A DNA stretch of 64,000 nucleotides, from positions 23,803 to 87,802 of the forward strand of contig CADAUZ010000008.1 in assembly GCA_902791215.1 (NCBI GenBank), given 5' to 3'. The notes under the pieces are model-generated. The model was not told where the DNA came from and did no database searches. It was given only the letters and a program-made list of their open reading frames with translations. Positions 41,278 through 48,914 of this stretch are shown here, in pieces. A program made the position numbers and the translations under genes. The stretch's first letter is position 1, and every line of letters starts with the position of its first letter. This DNA comes from Oscillospiraceae bacterium (GTDB lineage: Bacteria > Bacillota > Clostridia > Oscillospirales > Oscillospiraceae).

Positions 41278-42168
41278 ATGGAAATGATCTCAGTTGCCGC
41301 ATGCGCGGAGAAATGGGGCGTTGCGGAACGGACCGTGCGCAATTATTGCGCCGGCGGCAGGATTCCCGGCGCGGTATTGAAGGGCAAAACCTGGTGGATT
41401 CCCGAGGACGCGGAACGTCCGGAACGGGTAAATACGCGCGACGATCTGCCCAGGACTCTGCTTGAACGCCTGCGGATGGAAAAGAAGATACAGCTTCGCG
41501 GCGGCATCTATCAAAAGGTTCAGGTCGACATGACCTACAATTCCAATCACATTGAGGGCAGCCGCCTGACACATGACCAGACGCGGCTCATTTTTGAGAC
41601 GAACACCATCGGCGTGGAGGGAGAAGCTGTCAACGTGGACGATGTGGTGGAAACAGCCAACCATTTCCGCTGTATTGATCTGGTGATCGAAAACGCTGCG
41701 CGTCCGCTGAGTGAGGCATTCATCAAAGAGCTGCACAAGACGCTCAAAAACGGCACCAGTGACAGCCGTCAAAGCTGGTTTGCGGTCGGGGCATATAAAA
41801 AGATCGCCAACGAAGTAGGCGGACAGGCCACCACCGCTCCCGGAAAGGTCGGTGCGGCGATGGCAAAGCTCCTGCGCGAGTACAACGAAACGCAGGACAA
41901 GACGCTGGACGAGCTGCTGGACTTTCATGTGGCCTTTGAGCGCATCCATCCCTTTCAGGACGGCAACGGCCGCGTCGGGCGCCTGATCCTGTTCAAGGAA
42001 TGTCTGCGCTGCGGCATTGTGCCCTTCATCATTGATGACCGTCATAAGATGTTCTATTACCGCGGTCTAAAGGAGTGGCCGAAAACGCCGGGTTATCTGC
42101 GCGATACTTGCCTGCTGATGCAGGACGACTTCAAAGCCTCGCTCCAATACTTCGGGATCGCGTGGTAA
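41278..42168 (+). CDS. Fic family protein with N-terminal HTH, self-inhibited
   Basis: This 296-residue protein has an N-terminal MerR/excisionase-like HTH (ISVAACAEKWGVAERTVRNY...GKTWWIP, residues 3-45). An inhibitory helix YNSNHIEGSRLT carries the S-x-x-x-E-G motif, and a Fic core carries FERIHPFQDGNGRVGRLILF. The HPFxDGNGRxxR motif is complete, so AMP transfer to target proteins is expected. The Glu of the inhibitory motif normally blocks ATP positioning, making this a class II (self-inhibited) Fic. The ATG at 41278 follows GGGGTGAG. It is the last gene before the tRNA-Ser remnant. Confidence 0.92.
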   Translation: MEMISVAACAEKWGVAERTVRNYCAGGRIPGAVLKGKTWWIPEDAERPERVNTRDDLPRTLLERLRMEKKIQLRGGIYQKVQVDMTYNSNHIEGSRLTHDQTRLIFETNTIGVEGEAVNVDDVVETANHFRCIDLVIENAARPLSEAFIKELHKTLKNGTSDSRQSWFAVGAYKKIANEVGGQATTAPGKVGAAMAKLLREYNETQDKTLDELLDFHVAFERIHPFQDGNGRVGRLILFKECLRCGIVPFIIDDRHKMFYYRGLKEWPKTPGYLRDTCLLMQDDFKASLQYFGIAW

Positions 42169-42273
42169 GTATAAGTCTCACGCTCTCATGAGCGTTCGGG
42201 CATAACCGCCCGGAAAATCTGTACCGACAGAGCAGGCGAAAAACAGAGAAAAATCGGGGGTGATCTAAACAAT

Positions 42274-42294
42274 ATCTAAGATCGAATCTTAGAT
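42274..42294. repeat. Inverted ATCTAAGA pair near the right island end
   Basis: ATCTAAGA (42274-42281) and TCTTAGAT (42287-42294) face each other. The same octamer occurs in pairs at 21322/21334 and 21514/21527 beside the tRNA-Ser copies. Shared short motifs near both ends could be arm-type binding sites for a tyrosine recombinase. Confidence 0.45.
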
Positions 42295-42451
42295 ACGCCT
42301 TAGAATTTCCCCGATTCCGGAAAAAACGTGACCTGAGAAATGATGCGGCTTTGCGGGCTTCGGGCGGCTGAAAGCCCTGGAAAAGCTGGCTTTTCCCCTC
42401 TGCGCTATCCGGTTTTATCTTCCGTCAGAATCGCGCAGTCGGGTCTTGACC

Positions 42452-42516
42452 GGGCGGTCTTGAAAACCGTTAGGGCAGTGATGTCCACGCGGGTTCGAAT
42501 CCTGCACTCTCTGCCA
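42452..42516 (+). pseudogene. Orphan 3' half of tRNA-Ser (putative attachment site)
   Basis: From GGGCGGTCTTGAAAACCGTT through the variable arm and T-arm to CTGCCA, this copies the 3' part of the tRNA-Ser at 21579 with a few mismatches, mainly in the last bases of the acceptor. No 5' half precedes it. It matches the expected right attachment remnant of an element inserted into the tRNA gene. Confidence 0.8.
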
Positions 42517-42714
42517 TTTTGCCTGAAAATTCGTCATTTGACGGCTTTTCAGGCACTTTTTTCATCTTTTCGCTTTTTCAGAAAATACGACTGGGAGGCG
42601 AAAAAAGACTCGGAGAGACACATTTTCAGGAGAGAACTTTGGAGAGAACTCCGGAAAATGACATGAATGAGCATCAATTTCGATCTCACTTACCGAAAGA
42701 ATTTCGGCAAATAG

Positions 42715-42825
42715 ATCCTCCGGTTTCTGATCGCCCTTGTTGCCGCTGTGATTTTGAATTTTATCGTGCCGCGGCTGATGCCCGCCGATCCGGTCTCCGC
42801 CATCACCGGCAAGATGGCCTTCGGC
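42715..42825 (+). pseudogene. Fragment of an oligopeptide ABC transporter permease (OppB/DppB-like)
   Basis: The frame ILRFLIALVAAVILNFIVPR continues into LMPADPVSAITGKMAFG. This is the characteristic N-terminal membrane helix and the LPRxxPGDP-type segment of OppB/DppB permeases. A TAG precedes it with no start codon, and nothing of the remaining 280 or so residues follows. It is a truncated relic beside the island boundary. The remaining spacer up to the beta-glucosidase gene shows a CGGGAC/GTCCCG hairpin but no gene. Confidence 0.6.
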
Positions 42826-43072
42826 ATGGCAGTGATACTTCCGGTGATGTTTGCCGTCAAGCGCAAGGCAGCTCTGCCGCGGCGTAGCGGAAAAGCCCTT
42901 CGGCGAGGGGCGCAGCTATCGCTGTTTGCCGGGGGTTGACAAACCGCGGGAGGTGTACGAAAATGTACAATGAGAGGGGGCACCGGGACTTTACCGGCGT
43001 CCCGGGATTCACGAAGAGTGGGATCTTTCCACCGTGGATTTGAAACAGGAATAAAGACGAAAGGGTTATGAC

Positions 43073-45349
43073 ATGGATATCAAAGCACTCGTATCTGAGC
43101 TGACACTGGAAGAAAAGGCCGGGCTCTGCTCCGGCGGCGATTTCTGGCATACCAAGGCGGTGGAGCGCCTCGGCATCCCTGCCGCCATGGTCAGCGACGG
43201 CCCCCACGGCCTGCGCAAGCAGGACGACAAGGCCGACCATCTCGGCGTCAACGACAGCATCAAGGCGGTCTGCTTCCCGGCCGCCAGCACCACCGCGGCT
43301 TCCTTCGACAGGGAAATGCTCACGCGCATGGGCGAAGCGATCGGCGACTCCTGCCAGCACGAAAAGCTCTCGGTGGTGCTCGGCCCCGCGGTCAACATCA
43401 AGCGCAGCCCGCTCTGCGGCAGAAACTTTGAGTATTTTTCCGAGGACCCGTATCTCGCCGGCAAGCTCTCGGCCGCCTTCATCCACGGCGTCCAGAGCCG
43501 CAACGTCGGTACCAGCATCAAGCACTTTGCCGCAAACTCCCAGGAGCACCGGCGCATGAGCTCCTCGGCCGAGGTGGACGAGCGCACGCTGCGCGAAATC
43601 TACCTGCCTGCCTTTGAGACCGCCGTCAAGGAGGAGCAGCCCTGGACCGTCATGTGCTCCTACAACCGCATAAACGGCGTCTACGCTTCCGAAAACCCCT
43701 GGCTGCTGACCGAGGTTTTGCGCAACGAATGGGGCTTTGAGGGCTACGTGATGAGCGACTGGGGCGCGGTGTCCGACCGTGTTGCGGGCGTTGCTGCGGG
43801 CCTCGATCTGGAGATGCCCTCCTCTGGCGGCGTCAACGACCGCAAGATCGTCGAGGCCGTCCGGGCCGGAAGGCTGGACGAGAAGCTGGTCGACCAGGCG
43901 GTGGAGCGCATTTTGAACATCGTCTTCCGCTACACGGAAAACGCGAAGCCCGACACCCCCTGGGACATGGAGGCGCAGCACCTGCTCGCCGCCGAGATCG
44001 CGGCCGACTGCATGGTGCTGCTCAAGAATGAGGACGCGCTTTTGCCGCTTAACAAGGCCGACGAAATCGCCTTCATCGGCGAGTTTGCCGAGAAGCCCAG
44101 ATACCAGGGAGGCGGCAGCTCCCACATCAACAGCTTCAAGGTTACCTCCGCGCTGGAGGCAGCCAAGGGACTGAAGATCACCTACGCCCGGGGCTACAGC
44201 GCCGCAGCGGATACCGCGACTGACGAGCAGATCGCCGAGGCCGTGGCTGCGGCGAAGGCCGCAAAGGCGGCGGTGGTGTTCGCGGGGCTTCCCGATGTGT
44301 ACGAGTCCGAGGGCTATGACCGCACCCACATGCGTCTGCCCGACTGCCAGAACCGGCTGATTGAGGCCGTGGCGGAAGCAAACCCCAACACCGTAGTCGT
44401 GCTGCACAACGGCTCCCCCGTGGAGATGCCCTGGATCGGCAAGGTCAAGGCCGTGCTGGAGGCTTATCTCGGCGGTCAGGCGGTCGGCCTCGCGGAGGTC
44501 CGGGTCCTTTTCGGTGACGTAAACCCCTCCGGCCATCTGCCGGAGACCTTCCCCGTCAAGCTCGCCGACAACCCCTCCTACCTCTTCTACGGCGGCGAGG
44601 GCAATGTGGCCGAATACCGCGAGGGCATCTTCGTCGGCTATCGCTATTACGATAAAAAAGAGGCCGAAGTGCTCTTCCCCTTCGGCCACGGTCTGAGCTA
44701 TACGACTTTTGCATACTCCGATCTGCGCCTGAGCGCATCGGAGATCACGGATCAGGACACGCTGACCGCTTTCGTCAAGGTGAAAAACACCGGCAAGTGC
44801 GCGGGCAAGGCTGTGGTCCAGCTCTATGTGGGCGACATCGAGAGCAGCGTCTTCCGCCCCGTGCGTGAGCTCAAGGGCTTTGAGAAGGTCTCGCTCGAGC
44901 CGGGCGAAGAGAAGGAAGTCCGCTTCACGCTCGACAAGCGCTCCTTCGCCTACTGGAACATGCAGATTCACGACTGGCATGTGGAGAGCGGTGCCTTCGC
45001 CATTGAGATCGGGCGCTCCTCCCGGGACATCGCCCTGCGCGCGGAGGTGAACGTGCAGTCCACCGTGGAGCTGCCGAAGCACTACGACAAGGACAGTATC
45101 CTCATGGATATCCTGGCCGATCCCCGCGCCGCCGCCGTCCTGAAGCCTCTGCTTGACAACATCCGTGCGGCCTTCGCGCCGCCTGCCGATGAAGCGGAAA
45201 AGGGCAGCGCAGCCAGCGAGGCGATCACCGAGGAGATGAACCTTGCCATGCTCCAGTACATGCCGCTGCGCGGGATGCTGAGCTTCGGCGGAGACCCCAA
45301 CAGCGCACAGATGCTTGAACAGATCCTGACGGCGCTGAACAAAATCTGA
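43073..45349 (+). CDS. Glycoside hydrolase family 3 beta-glucosidase
   Basis: This 758-residue protein has no signal peptide and is probably cytoplasmic. The GH3 N-terminal barrel carries AMVSDGPHGLRKQ and the nucleophile Asp in GYVMSDWGAVSDR. The GH3_C domain carries QGGGSSHIN and VVFAGLPDVYESEGYDR. A fibronectin III-like domain (AFVKVKNTGKCAGKAVVQLY) follows, and then an additional C-terminal helical tail of about 90 residues ending LEQILTALNKI. It releases beta-linked glucose (or related sugars) from oligosaccharides. The KH and NF motifs (SIKHFAANSQE) are intact. It stands alone, with the permease relic upstream. Confidence 0.93.
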   Translation: MDIKALVSELTLEEKAGLCSGGDFWHTKAVERLGIPAAMVSDGPHGLRKQDDKADHLGVNDSIKAVCFPAASTTAASFDREMLTRMGEAIGDSCQHEKLSVVLGPAVNIKRSPLCGRNFEYFSEDPYLAGKLSAAFIHGVQSRNVGTSIKHFAANSQEHRRMSSSAEVDERTLREIYLPAFETAVKEEQPWTVMCSYNRINGVYASENPWLLTEVLRNEWGFEGYVMSDWGAVSDRVAGVAAGLDLEMPSSGGVNDRKIVEAVRAGRLDEKLVDQAVERILNIVFRYTENAKPDTPWDMEAQHLLAAEIAADCMVLLKNEDALLPLNKADEIAFIGEFAEKPRYQGGGSSHINSFKVTSALEAAKGLKITYARGYSAAADTATDEQIAEAVAAAKAAKAAVVFAGLPDVYESEGYDRTHMRLPDCQNRLIEAVAEANPNTVVVLHNGSPVEMPWIGKVKAVLEAYLGGQAVGLAEVRVLFGDVNPSGHLPETFPVKLADNPSYLFYGGEGNVAEYREGIFVGYRYYDKKEAEVLFPFGHGLSYTTFAYSDLRLSASEITDQDTLTAFVKVKNTGKCAGKAVVQLYVGDIESSVFRPVRELKGFEKVSLEPGEEKEVRFTLDKRSFAYWNMQIHDWHVESGAFAIEIGRSSRDIALRAEVNVQSTVELPKHYDKDSILMDILADPRAAAVLKPLLDNIRAAFAPPADEAEKGSAASEAITEEMNLAMLQYMPLRGMLSFGGDPNSAQMLEQILTALNKI

Positions 45350-45407
45350 TCAAGCAAGGGGCTGTCTCAAAACATTTTCCGTTTTTTCATTCTGAGGAAC
45401 AAAGTGA

Positions 45408-45459
45408 CGAAGAATCTTTCTTTTGAAAGTTTTTGCAAACTTCCGGGAAAGATTCTTCG
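45408..45459. repeat. Palindromic repeat with GAAGAATCTTTC arms
   Basis: CGAAGAATCTTTC (45408-45420) and GAAAGATTCTTCG (45447-45459) are perfect 13-bp arms, preceded by ATTCTGAGGAACAAAGTGA. It is a relative of the ATCCTGAGCG repeat at 8265-8347. It lies downstream of the beta-glucosidase. Confidence 0.6.
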
Positions 45460-45567
45460 TTTACGCACACATTAGAGCTCTGCTCCCACGACGCGGGATA
45501 TATGCGCAAGCGTTCTGTTCTTACCATAGATACCTCTCAGATTAATTCAAAAGGGGATTTTTCACAA

Positions 45568-45598
45568 GAGCCGGTACACCGCCAAGATGTACCGGCTC
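45568..45598 (-). terminator. Hairpin after the GNAT gene
   Basis: GAGCCGGTACA and GTACCGGCTC form a GC-rich stem 22 bp past the acetyltransferase stop. On the complement TTGTGAAAAATCC follows, a weak T-tract, so efficiency is uncertain. Confidence 0.5.
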
Positions 45599-45620
45599 CC
45601 GCTTTAGTTCGCCATTCGGT

Positions 45621-46247
45621 TTAGAAGATTTGCCCCGGGAGTTTCAGCTTTTCTTTGGGCGGGAATGCCTTGTCAAATTCCTCCACGTCCGCATCATCTA
45701 CGTAGTAGCCCCGGGGCGTCCGGTAGACGCCGGTGATCCCTTCCAGATAACCGGGGATCAGCTCTTTGCAGAGGAAGAAGGAGTCGTCCGCGCCCTCCGG
45801 CAGATCGTGATAGCGGATGCCGAAATTGCGGGCATAGGTAAAGCCGCTGTGCCCGTAAAAGCCGATGTTGCCCTCAAACAGCACCGCGCCGAAGCCCATG
45901 GCTGAAGCCTTTTCCAGCGAGTAGTCCAGCAGCTTTTTGCCGTAACCCTTACGCTTGAGCTCCGGCGTGATACCGATTGGCCCCATCGTCAGAATGGGGA
46001 TCACCCGGCCGTCGTCGGTGTTGATGACGGTACGCATGAACATGTTCTGCCCGATCAGCTCATCGTCTTTTTCCATCACGAAGTCCAGCTCCTTCACGAA
46101 AGCCGGATCGTCCCGCAGCACGTGGATCACATAATGCTCGCTGCAGCCCGGACGGTACACGTTCCAGAACGACTCTCGGACAAGATTCTCAACTTCTCTG
46201 TAATCTTCGGGTTTTTCCAAACGAATGGTATAGTCATTTGTATTCAT
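45621..46247 (-). CDS. GNAT family N-acetyltransferase
   Basis: This 208-residue protein has GNAT signatures: the N-terminal EDYREVENLVRESFW, and the acetyl-CoA loop in ITPELKRKGYGKKLLDYSLEKA (Q/RxxGxG/A pattern). A late GFYGHSGFTYARNFGIRYHD segment resembles predicted acetyltransferases of the YhbS type. The acceptor substrate is unknown. The ATG follows AGGAGGAAAAAC. A consensus promoter with operator-like arms lies about 270 bp upstream, leaving a long leader. Confidence 0.88.
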   Translation of the reverse strand: MNTNDYTIRLEKPEDYREVENLVRESFWNVYRPGCSEHYVIHVLRDDPAFVKELDFVMEKDDELIGQNMFMRTVINTDDGRVIPILTMGPIGITPELKRKGYGKKLLDYSLEKASAMGFGAVLFEGNIGFYGHSGFTYARNFGIRYHDLPEGADDSFFLCKELIPGYLEGITGVYRTPRGYYVDDADVEEFDKAFPPKEKLKLPGQIF

Positions 46248-46288
46248 TGTTTTTCCTCCTGAAAATTGTTGACTTCAATTGCCTTTCA

Positions 46289-46366
46289 GCGGGAGGTTTG
46301 TTCGATTGTCGGCTGCCATGCATGCAGGCAAATGCTCCGATGGAGCATTTGATCGCAAAACCTCCC
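46289..46366 (-). promoter_or_regulatory. Long leader of the GNAT gene with large imperfect hairpin
   Basis: On the complement, GGGAGGTTTTGCGAT and ATCGAACAAACCTCCC arms enclose ATGCTCCAT...GGAGCAT and TGCATGCATG palindromes, so a compound stem can form just before the ribosome site. Immediately upstream, a 12-codon frame beginning TTG behind AAGGAGAG could encode a leader peptide. This would fit attenuation, but no ligand is suggested. Confidence 0.35.
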
Positions 46367-46518
46367 GGTCAGCCTACAATCTCCGGTGTGATGCGCTTTT
46401 TCAAACAGCACTCTCCTTAAATAATTTTTATAATCATGCCACACGGCTTGATTTCGACTCTCTTTTCTCTTTCATATCGTTTGCTTTAAGGCGCCACCAT
46501 ACGCAGTAGGTGACCTCT

Positions 46519-46556
46519 CGTTCACCTATTATAGTGAACGAATGATCCCCTGTCAA
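46519..46556 (-). promoter_or_regulatory. Consensus promoter bracketed by operator arms
   Basis: On the complement, TTGACA (46556-46551) and TATAAT (46533-46528) are both perfect and separated by exactly 17 bp. CGTTCAC (46519-46525) and GTGAACG (46534-46540) are inverted arms directly flanking the -10 box. A perfect promoter with such arms should be strong and tightly repressed. It reads toward the GNAT gene. Confidence 0.75.
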
Positions 46557-46672
46557 GATGCTTTTATCGTTTTTGCAATTATACCGCAGGCGTGTCCTTG
46601 CGGGGTTTCCGTTTCTTGACATTTCCTTCGAAATCTGATAAACTGCGCACGCCTCGGAGGGCAAATCATTCG

Positions 46673-46757
46673 TGAGAAATGAGAAGCCGGATAAGAGAGC
46701 GGGCTGAGACGCCTGCTTGCTTATCCGGCTTTTTTGGAGGAAATCGCGGAACAGGAA
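46673..46757. repeat. 85-bp interspersed repeat with terminator-like hairpin, copy B
   Basis: This is the second copy of the repeat at 41013-41096. Here the stem is perfect: AAGCCGGATAAG and CTTATCCGGCTT, followed by TTTT and GGAGGAAATCGCGGAACAGG. Compensating changes between copies (GTCGGTTAAG versus GCCGGATAAG) partly keep the pairing. Confidence 0.75.
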
Positions 46758-46792
46758 AAGTGACAGCAGATTGCTCCGCCTGTATCGAAGCC

Positions 46793-47461
46793 TCACTTCT
46801 TTATCAGTTTTTCCTTCCGTATCCATTTGTCCAGAAAGCGCATCTGTTCCTCGGTGTGGAACCAGTGCTCGCCGCCTTCCATGATCGTAAGCTGGGCATT
46901 GTGTGTGTTTGCAAAGTCGCGGATGGTTTCAAGGGTCGTCAGCTTGTCGCGGCTTCCGTAGAGGATCTGCGTCGGCACCGTCCACTCGATGGGGTGATCC
47001 CGCACATAGCAGAGATACGCCCAGGACAAGTCCTCCCCGAAGGCTGTGTGGACAGCGCCTTTCGATTGCAGCTCCGCTTCCGTGACATTGGCCCAGACCA
47101 TCATATCCCGAATCATCTTTTCCATATCGACGATGGGAGAAATGAAATAAGCCCTGCTGATCAAACGGTCGATCCCGGCATTCATGCCGAAGAATGCGCC
47201 GATGCTGTTTGCGATCAGGATGATGCTCTTGTATTTCGCTTTCAGTTCTTCCACCGCCGCGCGGATCTCCGCACCGGTTTCCCAGGGGGTAAAGGTCTGA
47301 TAGTCCAGTCCGAATACCTCGCAATCGGGGAACAGCGGCCTGTAATGCTCACACTCAGCCGCGCTGCCGCCTTTGCCGTGAATGTACAGCACCGCGCCTT
47401 TCATACCGTCAAGACCATGCCCGCAAAACTGCGGGTCGTCGTTCAATGCGGGAATCCTCAT
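46793..47461 (-). CDS. Alpha/beta hydrolase
   Basis: This 222-residue alpha/beta hydrolase fold protein has an oxyanion strand AVLYIHGKGGSAAE and a nucleophile elbow ANSIGAFFG (Ala in the first Gly position, Ser nucleophile). The acid is in LYGSRDKLTTL and the His in GGEHWFHTEEQ. It is probably an esterase or serine aminopeptidase-type enzyme; the substrate is unknown. The ATG at 47461 follows AGAGGCGG. An internal start at MKGAVLY (19 residues in) has no ribosome site. The repeat at 46673-46757 lies just past its stop. Confidence 0.88.
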   Translation of the reverse strand: MRIPALNDDPQFCGHGLDGMKGAVLYIHGKGGSAAECEHYRPLFPDCEVFGLDYQTFTPWETGAEIRAAVEELKAKYKSIILIANSIGAFFGMNAGIDRLISRAYFISPIVDMEKMIRDMMVWANVTEAELQSKGAVHTAFGEDLSWAYLCYVRDHPIEWTVPTQILYGSRDKLTTLETIRDFANTHNAQLTIMEGGEHWFHTEEQMRFLDKWIRKEKLIKK

Positions 47462-47552
47462 TTGTCATCCGCCTCTCTCTGTTTTTTCTTTCCTGGAATC
47501 CGCTTATGGCGAGATCGCATCCGGCACCCGATTTGAAAAGGGAGCCGACTAT

Positions 47553-47602
47553 AAAACTCCGTACAAACGGTACGTAATTCGCGCCGGGTATACGGAGTTT
47601 TT
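47553..47602. terminator. Bidirectional terminator
   Basis: AAACTCCGTA and TACGGAGTTT are 10-bp inverted arms around a loop of about 27 nt that contains further pairing. TTTTT follows on the plus strand and TTTTA on the complement. It ends the transcript from the deformylase-like gene. Confidence 0.65.
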
Positions 47603-47603
47603 C

Positions 47604-48014
47604 TCATATCAATATTCCGCTGCAGTGGTCGATCTCGTGCTGGATGATCTGGGCGGTCTAGCCCGTGAAGGTTTTGAGGCGGGTCTGGAACTGCTCGTTC
47701 TGATACTGCACCTTGATAGACCGGTAACGCTTTGCCTTGCGTGTACCCGTCAGGGAGAGACAGCCCTCCTCCGCCTCATACGGACCGGAGCATTTGACGA
47801 TCACGGGATTGTACATCATCATGTACTGTCCGTTGTTGTCAAAGGCAATGATACGCTTTGCGCTGCCGATCATGTTTGCCGCCATGCCCACACAGCCGTC
47901 CGCATGGGCGCGCAGCGTGTCCAGCAGATCCGCCGCGATGGGCGCATCCTCAGGTCCTGCCTCAGCGGACTTCTGCGCGAGAAAAATCGGGTCTTTCATA
48001 ATGGGTTTGATCAT
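47604..48014 (-). pseudogene. Peptide deformylase-like gene with one in-frame amber codon
   Basis: The frame starts MIKPIMKDPIFLAQKS and contains GVGMAANMIG (motif I) and EEGCLSL (motif II). It stops at TAG (47660-47658) after RLKTFTG, then continues in frame as TAQIIQHEIDHCSGILI to TGA at 47604. Motif III, HEIDH, supplies two metal ligands, so the truncated 118-residue product would be inactive. The total of 136 codons matches the usual length of this clostridial deformylase subfamily, in which I recall Trp at the stop position (TGG to TAG is one change). The gene overlaps the DUF5131 gene by 4 nt. Confidence 0.85.
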
Positions 48015-48898
48015 CTCTGTTTTGCTCCTTCACATTTCCCACAGCGGCTGCAGCCGTTGCAGGTCTGCTTCATGCCGCAGGTCCGGCAGCGCTCGCCGAA
48101 CCAGGGCTTATATAATTCCGCTTCGGGGATGGGATTGCCCCAGGTGTCTGTGAGCTTGAAGGCCATCGGTTTCCCTTGGTAGCTCAGGCCGGATTTGAAC
48201 GCCTGCTGACTCTGTACGCCGTTTCCCTCCACGCGATAGGTCTTGCCGTCCTTGACAAAGCGGCGGCCCGTGCCGCAAAAGGTAAAGGTCACATCAAACG
48301 CCGCGCACTCGTCCCGCAGGGCCTTGACCCACTCATAGTGACAGGGCCGCGCGCCGCCGTAGTTTTCGCCGTCGCACAAGACCTGCTCGATCTGTCCGGC
48401 GGGCAGATACTCCCGGATACTGACCGGGCCGATATAGGGCGCACACATGATGCCCTTGTGCTTGAACGGCAGCTCCAGCAGGATCGGGATGCGCTCGTCT
48501 GCGCGGCGCTGATTTTCACAGGTGACATTGAACATCACATTTTCCCAGCCGTCGCCCCAGTCCCAGGGCAGATGGTCCGCCACGCGCTCGGGGCGCTTGG
48601 TCAGGAGGAAGAACTTGACGTCCGGCCGGCGGTGGATGATCTCCCAGGCCTCTTCCCGCCAGGGGTCCGCCTCTGCCAGAAAGAAGTCGCTGGTCATGCA
48701 GACGCGGATCATCTCCCCGCTCTTGACCTTATACCGCCCCTCGCGGTCTTTGGAGAGCGGATAGCGAAAGCCCGCCTTCGTGCGGTAGATGTCCGCGCCG
48801 CTCTGGCCCCGCAGGCCGTCAAGGTAGTACATGTAGCAGTTTTGGCAGCCCTCGCTGCACTTTTTGCAGCCGTGCCAGGGATTCCAGATATCGTGCAC
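48011..48898 (-). CDS. DUF5131 (phage Gp37/Gp68-like) radical-SAM-type protein
   Basis: This 295-residue protein has an N-terminal NPWHGCKKCSEGCQNCYMYY with the C-x3-C-x2-C pattern of an iron-sulfur site, then VCMTSDFFLAEADPWR, FFLLTKRPERV and a central VTCENQRRADERIP, all typical of DUF5131/Gp37-Gp68. The C-terminus carries a cysteine-rich zinc-finger-like tail (CRTCGMKQTCNGCSRCGKCEG). The family is radical-SAM-like, but no reaction is established. It is translated just before the broken deformylase gene (ATGA overlap) and just after a MutT-type gene, 16 nt away. Confidence 0.85.
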   Translation of the reverse strand: MHDIWNPWHGCKKCSEGCQNCYMYYLDGLRGQSGADIYRTKAGFRYPLSKDREGRYKVKSGEMIRVCMTSDFFLAEADPWREEAWEIIHRRPDVKFFLLTKRPERVADHLPWDWGDGWENVMFNVTCENQRRADERIPILLELPFKHKGIMCAPYIGPVSIREYLPAGQIEQVLCDGENYGGARPCHYEWVKALRDECAAFDVTFTFCGTGRRFVKDGKTYRVEGNGVQSQQAFKSGLSYQGKPMAFKLTDTWGNPIPEAELYKPWFGERCRTCGMKQTCNGCSRCGKCEGAKQR

Positions 48899-48914
48899 AA
48901 GGGCTCACCTCTTT

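Noticed and set aside
42857..45082. Minus-strand frame of over 700 codons opposite the beta-glucosidase gene
   Set aside because: The plus-strand GH3 protein has all catalytic motifs; the antisense frame has none.
46434..46826. 130-codon minus-strand frame across the consensus promoter region
   Set aside because: It runs through the duplicated 85-bp unit and the promoter/operator and has no ribosome site or motif.
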